From positions 1-64,000 of the forward strand of contig NC_058194.1 of the NCBI RefSeq assembly GCF_907165205.1: 64,000 bases of DNA. The letters run 5' to 3'. Below are positions 36,736-50,746 of this stretch, one piece after another. Each line of letters begins with the position of its first letter. Positions within the stretch are counted from its first letter, which is position 1. The translations under genes and the position numbers were made by a program. The notes under the pieces are model-generated. The model worked only from the letters and a program-made list of their open reading frames with translations, was not told the origin of the DNA and did not search any database. The stretch comes from Coccinella septempunctata (lineage: Eukaryota > Arthropoda > Insecta > Coleoptera > Coccinellidae).

Positions 36736-38462
36736 TCAAAAATTAGGGAAGGTATGAACGGGAAACTTCGTAGGAAGTAGTATTTCACCTAATTACACCC
36801 AAATCGACGATAAAAACCATAGGTCACGCTTCATATAAGAAAGTCGTTCGGACTCTGAAAATTCCACATATAGTAAAATGTGAGGTTCGGAGACATAATT
36901 TTCTTTTTTTCAAAAATTAGGGAAGGTATGAACGGGAAACTTCGTAGGAAGTAGTATTTCACCTAATTACACCCAAATCGACGATAAAAACCATAGGTCA
37001 CGCTTCATATAAGAAAGTCGTTCGGACTCTGAAAATTCCACATATAGTAAAATGTGAGGTTCGGAGACATAATTTTCTTTTTTTCAAAAATTAGGGAAGG
37101 TATGAACGGGAAACTTCGTAGGAAGTAGTATTTCACCTAATTACACCCAAATCGACGATAAAAACCATAGGTCACGCTTCATATAAGAAAGTCGTTCGGA
37201 CTCTGAAAATTCCACATATAGTAAAATGTGAGGTTCGGAGACATAATTTTCTTTTTTTCAAAAACTAGGGAAGGTATGAACGGGAAACTTCGTAGGAAGT
37301 AGTATCTCACCTAATTCAACCCAAATCGACGATAAAAACCATAGGTCACGTTTCATATAAGAAAGTCGTTCGGACTCTGAAAATTCCACATATAGTAAAA
37401 TGTGAGGTTCGGAGACATAATTTTCTTTTTTTCAAAAATTAGGGAAGGTATGAACGGGAAACTTCGTAGGAAGTAGTATTTCACCTAATTACACCCAAAT
37501 CGACGATAAAAACCATAGGTCACGCTTCATATAAGAAAGTCGTTCGGACTCTGAAAATTCCACATATAGTAAAATGTGAGGTTCGGAGACATAATTTTCT
37601 TTTTTTCAAAAATTAGGGATGGTATGAACGGGAAACTTCGTAGGAAGTAGTATTTCACCTAATTACACCCAAATCGACGATAAAAACCATAGGTCACGCT
37701 TCATATAAGAATGTCGTTCGGACTCTGAAAATTTCACATATAGTAAAATGTGAGGTTCGGAGACATAATTTTCTTTTTTTCAAAAATTAGGGAAGGTATG
37801 AACGGAAAACTTCGTAGGAAGTAGTATTTCACCTAATTACACCCAAATCGACGATAAAAACCATAGGTCACGCTTCATATAAGAAAGTCGTTCGGACTCT
37901 GAAAATTCCACATATAGTAAAACATGATATTCTTATTTTTCAAAAACTAGGGAAGGTATGAACGGGAGACTTCGTAGGAAGTAGTATCTCACCTAACTCA
38001 ACCCAAATCGACGATAAAAACCATAGGTCACGCTTCATATAAGAAAGTCGTTCGGACTCTGAAAATTCCACATATAGTAAAATGTGAGGTTCGGAGACAT
38101 AATTTTCTTTTTTTCAAAAATTAGGGAAGGTATGAACGGGAAACTTCGTAGGAAGTAGTATTTCACCTAATCACACCCAAATCGACGATAAAAACCATAG
38201 GTCACGCTTCATATAAGAAAGTCGTTCGGACTCTGAAAATTCCACATATAGTAAAATGCGAGGTTCGGAGACATAATTTTCTTTTTTTCAAAAATTAGGG
38301 AAGGTATGAACGGGAAACTTCGTAGGAAGTAGTATTTCACCTAATTACACCCAAATCGACGATAAAAACCATAGGTCACGCTTCATATAAGAAAGTCGTT
38401 CGGACTCTGAAAATTCCACATATAGTAAAATGTGAGGTTCGGAGACATAATTTTCTTATTTT
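36736..38462 (+). repeat. A block body, 10 monomers (14-mer form)
   Basis: Order is T T T L T T[gat, aatg, aatttcaca] T[ggaaaac](s) K[gggagac, catgatattc] C(g) T. Compared with 28951-30852 it lacks one gat monomer and the tattccacc change. The rare aatttcaca near 37731 recurs 6,402 bp later. Confidence 0.95.
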
Positions 38463-39162
38463 TCAAAAATTAGGGAAGGTATGAACGGGAAACTTCGTAG
38501 GAAGTAGTATCTTACCTAATTCAACCCAAATCGACGATAAAAACCATAGGTCACGCTTCATATAAAAAAGTCGTTCGGACTCTGAAAATTCCACATATAG
38601 TAAAATGTGAGGTTCGAGGACATGATTTTCTTATTCTTCAAAAATTAGGGAAGGTATGAACGGGAAACTTCGTAGGAAGTAGTATCTTACCTAATTCAAT
38701 CCAAATCGACGATAAAAACCATGGGTCACGCTTCATATAAGAAAGTCGTTCGGACTCTGAAAATTCCACATATAGTAAAATGTGAGGTTCGAGGACATGA
38801 TTTTCGTATTTTTCAAAAATTAGCAGAGTTATGAACGGAAAACTTCCTAGGAAGTAGTATCTCACCTAATTCAACCCAAATCGACGATAAAAACCATAGG
38901 TCACGCTTCATATAAGAAAGTCGTTCGGACTCGGAAAATTCCACATATGGTGAAATGTGAGGTTCGAGCGACATGATTTCCTCATTTTTCAAAAACTACT
39001 GAAGGAATGTTCGAAAAACATCTCAGGAGGTAGTATCGTACCTATACCAACTCAAATCAATGATAAAAACCATAGGTCACGCTTCATATAAGAAAGTCGT
39101 TCGGACTCTGAAAATTCCACATATAGTAAAATGTGAGGTTAGGAGACATAATTTTCTTATTT
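38463..39162 (+). repeat. Marker cassette 10 (alpha-beta-gamma-delta), start of B block
   Basis: Units start at 38463, 38638, 38813 and 38989. The A-to-B linker ttattcttc is present. gamma reads gaagtagtatctc instead of gaagtggtatctc, the state of ordinary monomers, so a short conversion or back change is likely. delta has caggagg for caggacg and ends gttaggagac, both private. Confidence 0.96.
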
Positions 39163-42100
39163 TCAAAAATTAGGGAAGGTATGAACGGGAAACTTCGTAG
39201 GAAGTAGTATTTCACCTAATTACACCCAAATCGACGATAAAAACCATAGGTCACGCTTCATATAAGAAAGTCGTTCGGACTCTGAAAATTCCACATATAG
39301 TAAAATGTGAGGTTCGGAGACATAATTTTCTTTTTTTCAAAAATTAGGGAAGGTATGAACGGGAAACTTCGTAGGAAGTAGTATTTCACCTAATTACACC
39401 CAAATCGACGATAAAAACCATAGGTCACGCTTCATATAAGAAAGTCGTTCGGACTCTGAAAATTCCACATATAGTAAAATGTGAGGTTCGGAGACATAAT
39501 TTTCTTTTTTTCAAAAATTAGGGAAGGTATGAACGGGAAACTTCGTAGGAAGTAGTATTTCACCTAATTACACCCAAATCGACGATAAAAACCATAGGTC
39601 ACGCTTCATATAAGAAAGTCGTTCGGACTCTGAAAATTCCACATATAGTAAAATGTGAGGTTCGGAGACATAATTTTCTTTTTTTCAAAAATTAGGGAAG
39701 GTATGAACGGGAAACTTCGTAGGAAGTAGTATTTCACCTAATTACACCCAAATCGACGATAAAAACCATAGGTCACGCTTCATATAAGAAAGTCGTTCGG
39801 ACTCTGAAAATTCCACATATAGTAAAATGTGAGGTTCGGAGACATAATTTTCTTTTTTTCAAAAACTAGGGAAGGTATGAACGGGAAACTTCGTAGGAAG
39901 TAGTATCTCACCTAATTCAACCCAAATCGACGATAAAAACCATAGGTCACGTTTCATATAAGAAAGTCGTTCGGACTCTGAAAATTCCACATATAGTAAA
40001 ATGTGAGGTTCGGAGACATAATTTTCTTTTTTTCAAAAATTAGGGAAGGTATGAACGGGAAACTTCGTAGGAAGTAGTATTTCACCTAATTACACCCAAA
40101 TCGACGATAAAAACCATAGGTCACGCTTCATATAAGAAAGTCGTTCGGACTCTGAAAATTCCACATATAGTAAAATGCGAGGTTCGGAGACATAATTTTC
40201 TTTTTTTCAAAAATTAGGGAAGGTATGAACGGGAAACTTCGTAGGAAGTAGTATTTCACCTAATTACACCCAAATCGACGATAAAAACCATAGGTCACGC
40301 TTCATATAAGAAAGTCGTTCGGACTCTGAAAATTCCACATATAGTAAAACATGATTTTCTTATTTTTCAAAAACTAGGGAAGGTATGAACGGGAAACTTC
40401 GTAGGAAGTAGTATCTCACCTAACTCAACCCAAATCGACGATAAAAACCATAGGTCACGCTTCATATAAGAAAGTCGTTCGGACTCTGAAAATTCCACAT
40501 ATAGTAAAACATGATTTTCTTATTTTTCAAAAATTAGGGAAGGTATGAACGGGAAACTTCGTAGGAAGTAGTATTTCACCTAATCACACCCAAATCGACG
40601 ATAAAAACCATAGGTCACGCTTCATATAAGAAAGTCGTTCGGACTCTGAAAATTCCACATATAGTAAAATGCGAGGTTCGGAGACATAATTTTCTTTTTT
40701 TCAAAAATTAGGGAAGGTATGAACGGGAAACTTCGTAGGAAGTAGTATTTCACCTAATTACACCCAAATCGACGATAAAAACCATAGGTCACGCTTCATA
40801 TAAGAAAGTCGTTCGGACTCTGAATATTCCACATATAGTAAAATGTGAGGTTCGGAGACATAATTTTCTTTTTTTCAAAAATTAGGGAAGGTATGAACGG
40901 GAAACTTCGTAGGAAGTAGTATTTCACCTAATTACACCCAAATCGACGATAAAAACCATAGGTCACGCTTCATATAAGAAAGTCGTTCGGACTCTGAAAA
41001 TTCCACATATAGTAAAATGTGAGGTTCGGAGACATAATTTTCTTTTTTTCAAAAATTAGGGAAGGTATGAACGGGAAACTTCGTAGGAAGTAGTATTTCA
41101 CCTAATTACACCCAAATCGACGATAAAAACCATAGGTCACGCCTCATATAAGAAAGTCGTTCGGACTCTGAAAATTCCACATATAGTAAAATGTGAGGTT
41201 CGGAGACATAATTTTCTTTTTTTCAAAAATTAGGGAAGGTATGAACGGGAAACTTCGTAGGAAGTAGTATTTCACCTAATTACACCCAAATCGACGATAA
41301 AAACCATACGTCACGCTTCATATAAGAAAGTCGTTCGGACTCTGAAAATTCCACATATAGTAAAATGTGAGGTTCGGAGACATAATTTTCTTTTTTTCAA
41401 AAATTAGGGAAGGTATGAACGGGAAACTTCGTAGGAAGTAGTATCTCACCTAATTCAACCCAAATCGACGATAAAAACTATAGGTCACGTTTCATATAAG
41501 AAAGTCGTTCGGACTCTGAAAATTCCACATATAGTAAAATGTGAGGTTCGGAGACATAATTTTCTTTTTTTCAAAAATTAGGGAAGGTATGAACGGGAAA
41601 CTTCGTAGGAAGTAGTATTTCACCTAATTACAACCAAATCGACGATAAAAACCATAGGTCACGCTTCATATAAGAAAGTAGTTCGGACTCTGAAAATTCC
41701 ACATATAGTAAAATGTGAGGTTCGGAGACATAATTTTCTTTTTTTCAAAAATTAGGGAAGGTATGAACGGGAAACTTCGTAGGAAGTAGTATTTCACCTA
41801 ATTACACCCAAATCGACGATAAAAACCATAGGTCACGCTTCATATAAGAATGTCGTTCGGACTCTGAAAATTCCACATATAGTAAAATGTGAGGTTCGGA
41901 GACATAATTTTCTTTTTTTCAAAAATTAGGGAAGGTATGAACAGGAAACTTCGTAGGAAGTAGTATTTCACCTAATTACACCCAAATCGACGATAAAAAC
42001 CATAGGTCACGCTTCATATAAGAAAGTCGTTCGGACTCTGAAAATTCCACATATAGTAAAATGCGAGGTTCGGAGACATAATTTTCTTTTTTTCAAAAAT

Positions 42101-42437
42101 TAGGAAAGGTATGAACGGGAAACTTCGTAGGAAGTAGTATTTCACCTAATTACACCCAAATCGACGATAAAAACCATAGGTCACGCTCCATATAAGAAAG
42201 TCGTTCGGACTCTGAAAATTCCACATATAGTAAAATGTGAGGTTCGGAGACATAATTTTCTTTTTTTCAAAAATTAGGGAAGGTATGAACGGGAAACTTC
42301 GTAGGAAGTAGTATTTCACCTAATTACATCCAAATCGACGATAAAAACCATAGGTCACGCTTCATATAAGACGTTCGGACTCTGAAAATTCCACATATAG
42401 TAAAATGTGAGGTTCGGAGACATAATTTTCTTATTTT
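39163..42437 (+). repeat. B block body, 19 monomers (23-mer form, internally deleted)
   Basis: Order is T T T T L T(g) T(s) K(s) C(g) T[gaatatt] T T[cctc] T[catacg] L[aactata] P T[aatg] T(g)[acagg] T[ctcc, aggaaagg] T[catcc]. Compared with 31553-36035 a run of eight monomers after the first C(g), up to the gaatatt monomer, is missing and one extra T is present near the start. K is joined to a short linker here, which is not seen in other B blocks. The last monomer has a 4-bp deletion at about 42371 (ataagacgttcgg). Confidence 0.95.
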
Positions 42438-43137
42438 TCAAAAATTAGGGAAGGTATGAACGGGAAACTTCGTAGGAAGTAGTATCTTACCTAATTCAAC
42501 CCAAATCGACGATAAAAACCATAGGTCACGCTTCATATAAAAAAGTCGTTCGGACTCTGAAAATTCCACATATAGTAAAATGTGAGGTTCGAGGACATGA
42601 TTTTCTTATTTTTCAAAAATTAGGGAAGGTATGAACGGGAAACTTCGTAGGAAGTAGTATCTTACCTAATTCAATCCAAATCGACGATAAAAACCATGGG
42701 TCACGCTTCATATAAGAAAGTCGTTCGGACTCTGAAAATTCCACATATAGTAAAATGTGAGGTTCGAGGACATGATTTTCGTATTTTTCAAAAATTAGCA
42801 GAGTTATGAACGGAAAACTTCCTAGGAAGTGGTATCTCACCTAATTCAACCCAAATCGACGATAAAAACCATAGGTCACGCTTCATATAAGAAAGTCGTT
42901 CGGACTCGGAAAATTCCACATATGGTGAAATGTGAGGTTCGAGCGACATGATTTCCTCATTTTTCAAAAACTACTGAAGGAATGTTCGAAAAACATCTCA
43001 GGACGTAGTATCGTACCTATACCAACTCAAATCAATGATAAAAACCATAGGTCACGCTTCATATAAGAAAGTCGTTCGGACTCTGAAAATTCCACATATA
43101 GTAAAATGTGAGGTTCGGAGACATAATTTTCTTATTT
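42438..43137 (+). repeat. Marker cassette 11 (alpha-beta-gamma-delta), start of A block
   Basis: Units start at 42438, 42613, 42788 and 42964. It carries the B-to-A linker ttatttttc before beta and lacks the delta changes of cassette 9. It lies 6,402 bp downstream of cassette 9. Confidence 0.96.
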
Positions 43138-44864
43138 TCAAAAATTAGGGAAGGTATGAACGGGAAACTTCGTAGGAAGTAGTATTTCACCTAATTACAC
43201 CCAAATCGACGATAAAAACCATAGGTCACGCTTCATATAAGAAAGTCGTTCGGACTCTGAAAATTCCACATATAGTAAAATGTGAGGTTCGGAGACATAA
43301 TTTTCTTTTTTTCAAAAATTAGGGAAGGTATGAACGGGAAACTTCGTAGGAAGTAGTATTTCACCTAATTACACCCAAATCGACGATAAAAACCATAGGT
43401 CACGCTTCATATAAGAAAGTCGTTCGGACTCTGAAAATTCCACATATAGTAAAATGTGAGGTTCGGAGACATAATTTTCTTTTTTTCAAAAATTAGGGAA
43501 GGTATGAACGGGAAACTTCGTAGGAAGTAGTATTTCACCTAATTACACCCAAATCGACGATAAAAACCATAGGTCACGCTTCATATAAGAAAGTCGTTCG
43601 GACTCTGAAAATTCCACATATAGTAAAATGTGAGGTTCGGAGACATAATTTTCTTTTTTTCAAAAACTAGGGAAGGTATGAACGGGAAACTTCGTAGGAA
43701 GTAGTATCTCACCTAATTCAACCCAAATCGACGATAAAAACCATAGGTCACGTTTCATATAAGAAAGTCGTTCGGACTCTGAAAATTCCACATATAGTAA
43801 AATGTGAGGTTCGGAGACATAATTTTCTTTTTTTCAAAAATTAGGGAAGGTATGAACGGGAAACTTCGTAGGAAGTAGTATTTCACCTAATTACACCCAA
43901 ATCGACGATAAAAACCATAGGTCACGCTTCATATAAGAAAGTCGTTCGGACTCTGAAAATTCCACATATAGTAAAATGTGAGGTTCGGAGACATAATTTT
44001 CTTTTTTTCAAAAATTAGGGATGGTATGAACGGGAAACTTCGTAGGAAGTAGTATTTCACCTAATTACACCCAAATCGACGATAAAAACCATAGGTCACG
44101 CTTCATATAAGAATGTCGTTCGGACTCTGAAAATTTCACATATAGTAAAATGTGAGGTTCGGAGACATAATTTTCTTTTTTTCAAAAATTAGGGAAGGTA
44201 TGAACGGAAAACTTCGTAGGAAGTAGTATTTCACCTAATTACACCCAAATCGACGATAAAAACCATAGGTCACGCTTCATATAAGAAAGTCGTTCGGACT
44301 CTGAAAATTCCACATATAGTAAAACATGATATTCTTATTTTTCAAAAACTAGGGAAGGTATGAACGGGAGACTTCGTAGGAAGTAGTATCTCACCTAACT
44401 CAACCCAAATCGACGATAAAAACCATAGGTCACGCTTCATATAAGAAAGTCGTTCGGACTCTGAAAATTCCACATATAGTAAAATGTGAGGTTCGGAGAC
44501 ATAATTTTCTTTTTTTCAAAAATTAGGGAAGGTATGAACGGGAAACTTCGTAGGAAGTAGTATTTCACCTAATCACACCCAAATCGACGATAAAAACCAT
44601 AGGTCACGCTTCATATAAGAAAGTCGTTCGGACTCTGAAAATTCCACATATAGTAAAATGCGAGGTTCGGAGACATAATTTTCTTTTTTTCAAAAATTAG
44701 GGAAGGTATGAACGGGAAACTTCGTAGGAAGTAGTATTTCACCTAATTACACCCAAATCGACGATAAAAACCATAGGTCACGCTTCATATAAGAAAGTCG
44801 TTCGGACTCTGAAAATTCCACATATAGTAAAATGTGAGGTTCGGAGACATAATTTTCTTATTTT
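43138..44864 (+). repeat. A block body, 10 monomers (14-mer form)
   Basis: The order and length (1,727 bp) match 36736-38462, with the same rare variants aatttcaca (near 44133) and catgatattc. The two A blocks are therefore closer to each other than to the 15-mer form at 28.4 and 56.4 kb. Confidence 0.96.
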
Positions 44865-45564
44865 TCAAAAATTAGGGAAGGTATGAACGGGAAACTTCGT
44901 AGGAAGTAGTATCTTACCTAATTCAACCCAAATCGACGATAAAAACCATAGGTCACGCTTCATATAAAAAAGTCGTTCGGACTCTGAAAATTCCACATAT
45001 AGTAAAATGTGAGGTTCGAGGACATGATTTTCTTATTCTTCAAAAATTAGGGAAGGTATGAACGGGAAACTTCGTAGGAAGTAGTATCTTACCTAATTCA
45101 ATCCAAATCGACGATAAAAACCATGGGTCACGCTTCATATAAGAAAGTCGTTCGGACTCTGAAAATTCCACATATAGTAAAATGTGAGGTTCGAGGACAT
45201 GATTTTCGTATTTTTCAAAAATTAGCAGAGTTATGAACGGAAAACTTCCTAGGAAGTGGTATCTCACCTAATTCAACCCAAATCGACGATAAAAACCATA
45301 GGTCACGCTTCATATAAGAAAGTCGTTCGGACTCGGAAAATTCCACATATGGTGAAATGTGAGGTTCGAGCGACATGATTTCCTCATTTTTCAAAAACTA
45401 CTGAAGGAATGTTCGAAAAACATCTCAGGACGTAGTATCGTACCTATACCAACTCAAATCAATGATAAAAACCATAGGTCACGCTTCATATAAGAAAGTC
45501 GTTCGGACTCTGAAAATTCCACATATAGTAAAATGTGAGGTTCGGAGACATAATTTTCTTATTT
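44865..45564 (+). repeat. Marker cassette 12 (alpha-beta-gamma-delta), start of B block
   Basis: Units start at 44865, 45040, 45215 and 45391, with the A-to-B linker ttattcttc. I see no private changes in gamma or delta, so it is a good reference copy of the cassette. Confidence 0.96.
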
Positions 45565-48500
45565 TCAAAAATTAGGGAAGGTATGAACGGGAAACTTCGT
45601 AGGAAGTAGTATTTCACCTAATTACACCCAAATCGACGATAAAAACCATAGGTCACGCTTCATATAAGAAAGTCGTTCGGACTCTGAAAATTCCACATAT
45701 AGTAAAATGTGAGGTTCGGAGACATAATTTTCTTTTTTTCAAAAATTAGGGAAGGTATGAACGGGAAACTTCGTAGGAAGTAGTATTTCACCTAATTACA
45801 CCCAAATCGACGATAAAAACCATAGGTCACGCTTCATATAAGAAAGTCGTTCGGACTCTGAAAATTCCACATATAGTAAAATGTGAGGTTCGGAGACATA
45901 ATTTTCTTTTTTTCAAAAATTAGGGAAGGTATGAACGGGAAACTTCGTAGGAAGTAGTATTTCACCTAATTACACCCAAATCGACGATAAAAACCATAGG
46001 TCACGCTTCATATAAGAAAGTCGTTCGGACTCTGAAAATTCCACATATAGTAAAATGTGAGGTTCGGAGACATAATTTTCTTTTTTTCAAAAATTAGGGA
46101 AGGTATGAACGGGAAACTTCGTAGGAAGTAGTATTTCACCTAATTACACCCAAATCGACGATAAAAACCATGGGTCACGCTTCATATAAGAAAGTCGTTC
46201 GGACTCTGAAAATTCCACATATAGTAAAATGTGAGGTTCGGAGACATAATTTTCTTTTTTTCAAAAACTAGGGAAGGTATGAACGGGAAACTTCGTAGGA
46301 AGTAGTATCTCACCTAATTCAACCCAAATCGACGATAAAAACCATAGGTCACGTTTCATATAAGAAAGTCGTTCGGACTCTGAAAATTCCACATATAGTA
46401 AAATGTGAGGTTCGGAGACATAATTTTCTTTTTTTCAAAAATTAGGGAAGGTATGAACGGGAAACTTCGTAGGAAGTAGTATTTCACCTAATTACACCCA
46501 AATCGACGATAAAAACCATAGGTCACGCTTCATATAAGAAAGTCGTTCGGACTCTGAAAATTCCACATATAGTAAAATGCGAGGTTCGGAGACATAATTT
46601 TCTTTTTTTCAAAAATTAGGGAAGGTATGAACGGGAAACTTCGTAGGAAGTAGTATTTCACCTAATTACACCCAAATCGACGATAAAAACCATAGGTCAC
46701 GCTTCATATAAGAAAGTCGTTCGGACTCTGAAAATTCCACATATAGTAAAACATGATTTTCTTATTTTTCAAAAACTAGGGAAGGTATGAACGGGAAACT
46801 TCGTAGGAAGTAGTATCTCACCTAACTCAACCCAAATCGACGATAAAAACCATAGGTCACGCTTCATATAAGAAAGTCGTTCGGACTCTGAAAATTCCAC
46901 ATATAGTAAAATGTGAGGTTCGGAGACATAATTTTCTTCTTTTCAAAAATTAGGGAAGGTATGAACGGGAAACTTCGTAGGAAGTAGTATTTCACCTAAT
47001 CACACCCAAATCGACGATAAAAACCATAGGTCACGCTTCATATAAGAAAGTCGTTCGGACTCTGAAAATTCCACATATAGTAAAATGCGAGGTTCGGAGA
47101 CATAATTTTCTTTTTTTCAAAAATTAGGGAAGGTATGAACGGGAAACTTCGTAGGAAGTAGTATTTCACCTAATTACACCCAAATCGACGATAAAAACCA
47201 TAGGTCACGCTTCATATAAGAAAGTCGTTCGGACTCTGAAAATTCCACATATAGTAAAATGTGAGGTTCGGAGACATAATTTTCTTTTTTTCAAAAATTA
47301 GGGAAGGTATGAACGGGAAACTTCGTAGGAAGTAGTATTTCACCTAATTACACCCAAATCGACGATAAAAACCATAGGTCACGCTTCATATAAGAAAGTC
47401 GTTCGGACTCTGAAAATTCCACATATAGTAAAACATGATTTTCTTATTTTTCAAAAATTAGGGAAGGTATGAACGGGAAACTTCGTAGGAAGTAGTATTT
47501 CACCTAATCACACCCAAATCGACGATAAAAACCATAGGTCACGCTTCATATAAGAAAGTCGTTCGGACTCTGAAAATTCCACATATAGTAAAATGCGAGG
47601 TTCGGAGACATAATTTTCTTTTTTTCAAAAATTAGGGAAGGTATGAACGGGAAACTTCGTAGGAAGTAGTATTTCACCTAATTACACCCAAATCGACGAT
47701 AAAAACCATAGGTCACGCTTCATATAAGAAAGTCGTTCGGACTCTGAAAATTCCACATATAGTAAAATGTGAGGTTCGGAGACATAATTTTCTTTTTTTC
47801 AAAAATTAGGGAAGGTATGAACGGGAAACTTCGTAGGAAGTAGTATTTCACCTAATTACACCCAAATCGACGATAAAAACCATAGGTCACGCTTCATATA
47901 AGAAAGTCGTTCGGACTCTGAAAATTCCACATATAGTAAAATGTGAGGTTCGGAGACATAATTTTCTTTTTTTCAAAAATTAGGGAAGGTATGAACGGGA
48001 AACTTCGTAGGAAGTAGTATTTCACCTAATTACACCCAAATCGACGATAAAAACCATAGGTCACGCCTCATATAAGAAAGTCGTTCGGACTCTGAAAATT
48101 CCACATATAGTAAAATGTGAGGTTCGGAGACATAATTTTCTTTTTTTCAAAAATTAGGGAAGGTATGAACGGGAAACTTCGTAGGAAGTAGTATTTCACC
48201 TAATTACACCCAAATCGACGATAAAAACCATAGGTCACGCTTCATATAAGAAAGTCGTTCGGACTCTGAAAATTCCACATATAGTAAAACATGATTTTCT
48301 TATTTTTCAAAAACTAGGGAAGGTATGAACGGGAAACTTCGTAGGAAGTAGTATTTCACCTAATTACACCCAAATCGACGATAAAAACCATAGGTCACGC
48401 TTCATATAAGAAAGTCGTTCGGACTCTGAAAATTCCACATATAGTAAAATGCGAGGTTCGGAGACATAATTTTCTTTTTTTCAAAAATTAGGGAAGGTAT

Positions 48501-50221
48501 GAACGGGAAACTTCGTAGGAAGTAGTATTTCACCTAATTACACCCAAATCGACGATAAAAACCATAGGTCACGCTTCATATAAGAATGTCGTTCGGACTC
48601 TGAAAATTCCACATATAGTAAAATGTGAGGTTCGGAGACATAATTTTCTTTTTTTCAAAAATTAGGGAAGGTATGAACGGGAAACTTCGTAGGAAGTAGT
48701 ATTTCACCTAATTACACCCAAATCGACGATAAAAACCATAGGTCACGCTTCATATAAGAAAGTCGTTCGGACTCTGAAAATTCCACATATAGTAAAATGT
48801 GAGGTTCGGAGACATAATTTTCTTTTTTTCAAAAATTAGGGAAGGTATGAACGGGAAACTTCGTAGGAAGTAGTATTTCACCTAATTACACCCAAATCGA
48901 CGATAAAAACCATAGGTCACGCCTCATATAAGAAAGTCGTTCGGACTCTGAAAATTCCACATATAGTAAAATGTGAGGTTCGGAGACATAATTTTCTTTT
49001 TTTCAAAAATTAGGGAAGGTATGAACGGGAAACTTCGTAGGAAGTAGTATTTCACCTAATTACACCCAAATCGACGATAAAAACCATACGTCACGCTTCA
49101 TATAAGAAAGTCGTTCGGACTCTGAAAATTCCACATAGAGTAAAATGTGAGGTTCGGAGACATAATTTTCTTTTTTTCAAAAATTAGGGAAGGTATGAAC
49201 GGGAAACTTCGTAGGAAGTAGTATCTCACCTAATTCAACCCAAATCGACGATAAAAACTATAGGTCACGTTTCATATAAGAAAGTCGTTCGGACTCTGAA
49301 AATTCCACATATAGTAAAATGTGAGGTTCGGAGACATAATTTTCTTTTTTTCAAAAATTAGGGAAGGTATGAACGGGAAACTTCGTAGGAAGTAGTATTT
49401 CACCTAATTACAACCAAATCGACGATAAAAACCATAGGTCACGCTTCATATAAGAAAGTAGTTCGGACTCTGAAAATTCCACATATAGTAAAATGTGAGG
49501 TTCGGAGACATAATTTTCTTTTTTTTAAAAATTAGGGAAGGTATGAACGGGAAACTTCGTAGGAAGTAGTATTTCACCTAATTACACCCAAATCGACGAT
49601 AAAAACCATAGGTCACGCTTCATATAAGAATGTCGTTCGGACTCTGAAAATTCCACATATAGTAAAATGTGAGGTTCGGAGACATAATTTTCTTTTTTTC
49701 AAAAATTAGGGAAGGTATGAACGGGAAACTTCGTAGGAAGTAGTATTTCACCTAATTACACCCAAATCGACGATAAAAACCATAGGTCACGCTTCATATA
49801 AGAAAGTCGTTCGGACTCTGAAAATTCCACATATAGTAAAATGCGAGGTTCGGAGACATAATTTTCTTTTTTTCAAAAATTAGGGAAGGTATGAACGGGA
49901 AACTTCGTAGGAAGTAGTATTTCACCTAATTACACCCAAATCGACGATAAAAACCATAGGTCACGCTCCATATAAGAAAGTCGTTCGGACTCTGAAAATT
50001 CCACATATAGTAAAATGTGAGGTTCGGAGACATAATTTTCTTTTTTTCAAAAATTAGGGAAGGTATGAACGGGAAACTTCGTAGGAAGTAGTATTTCACC
50101 TAATTACACCCAAATCGACGATAAAAACCATAGGTCACGCTTCATATAAGAAAGTCGTTCGGACTCTGAAAATTCCACATATAGTAAAATGTGAGGTTCG
50201 AGGACATGATTTTCTTATTTT
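45565..50221 (+). repeat. B block body, 27 monomers (30-mer form)
   Basis: Order is T T T T[catgggtc] L T(g) T(s) K C(g)[cttcttttc] T T(s) C(g) T T T[cctc] T(s) T(g) T[aatg] T T[cctc] T[catacg, catagag] L[aactata] P T[aatg] T(g) T[ctcc] T ending gaggacatg. It has the extra T of the 23-mer B block and the full middle of the 31.5-kb B block. There is no alpha at the end: the final T carries the alpha linker. One linker near 49511 lost its C (ctttttttta). Confidence 0.95.
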
Positions 50222-50746
50222 TCAAAAATTAGGGAAGGTATGAACGGGAAACTTCTTAGGAAGTAGTATCTTACCTAATTCAATCCAAATCGACGATAAA
50301 AACCATGGGTCACGCTTCATATAAGAAAGTCGTTCGGACTCTGAAAATTCCACATATAGTAAAATGTGAGGTTCGAGGACATGATTTTCGTATTTTTCAA
50401 AAATTAGCAGAGTTATGAACGGAAAACTTCCTAGGAAGTGGTATCTCACCTAATTCAACCCAAATCGACGATAAAAACCATAGGTCACGCTTCATATAAG
50501 TAAGTCGTTCGGACTCGGAAAATTCCACATATGGTGAAATGTGAGGTTCGAGCGACATGATTTCCTCATTTTTCAAAAACTACTGAAGGAATGTTCGAAA
50601 AACATCTCAGGACGTAGTATCGTACCTATACCAACTCAAATCAATGATAAAAACCATAGGTCACGCTTCATATAAGAAAGTCGTTCGGACTCTGAAAATT
50701 CCACATATAGTAAAATGTGAGGTTCGGAGACATAATTTTCTTATTT
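50222..50746 (+). repeat. Marker cassette 13 (beta-gamma-delta)
   Basis: Units start at 50222, 50397 and 50573. beta has the private change cttcttagg for cttcgtagg, which alters the short dyad found in all monomers. gamma reads ataagtaag for ataagaaag. alpha is absent. Confidence 0.95.
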
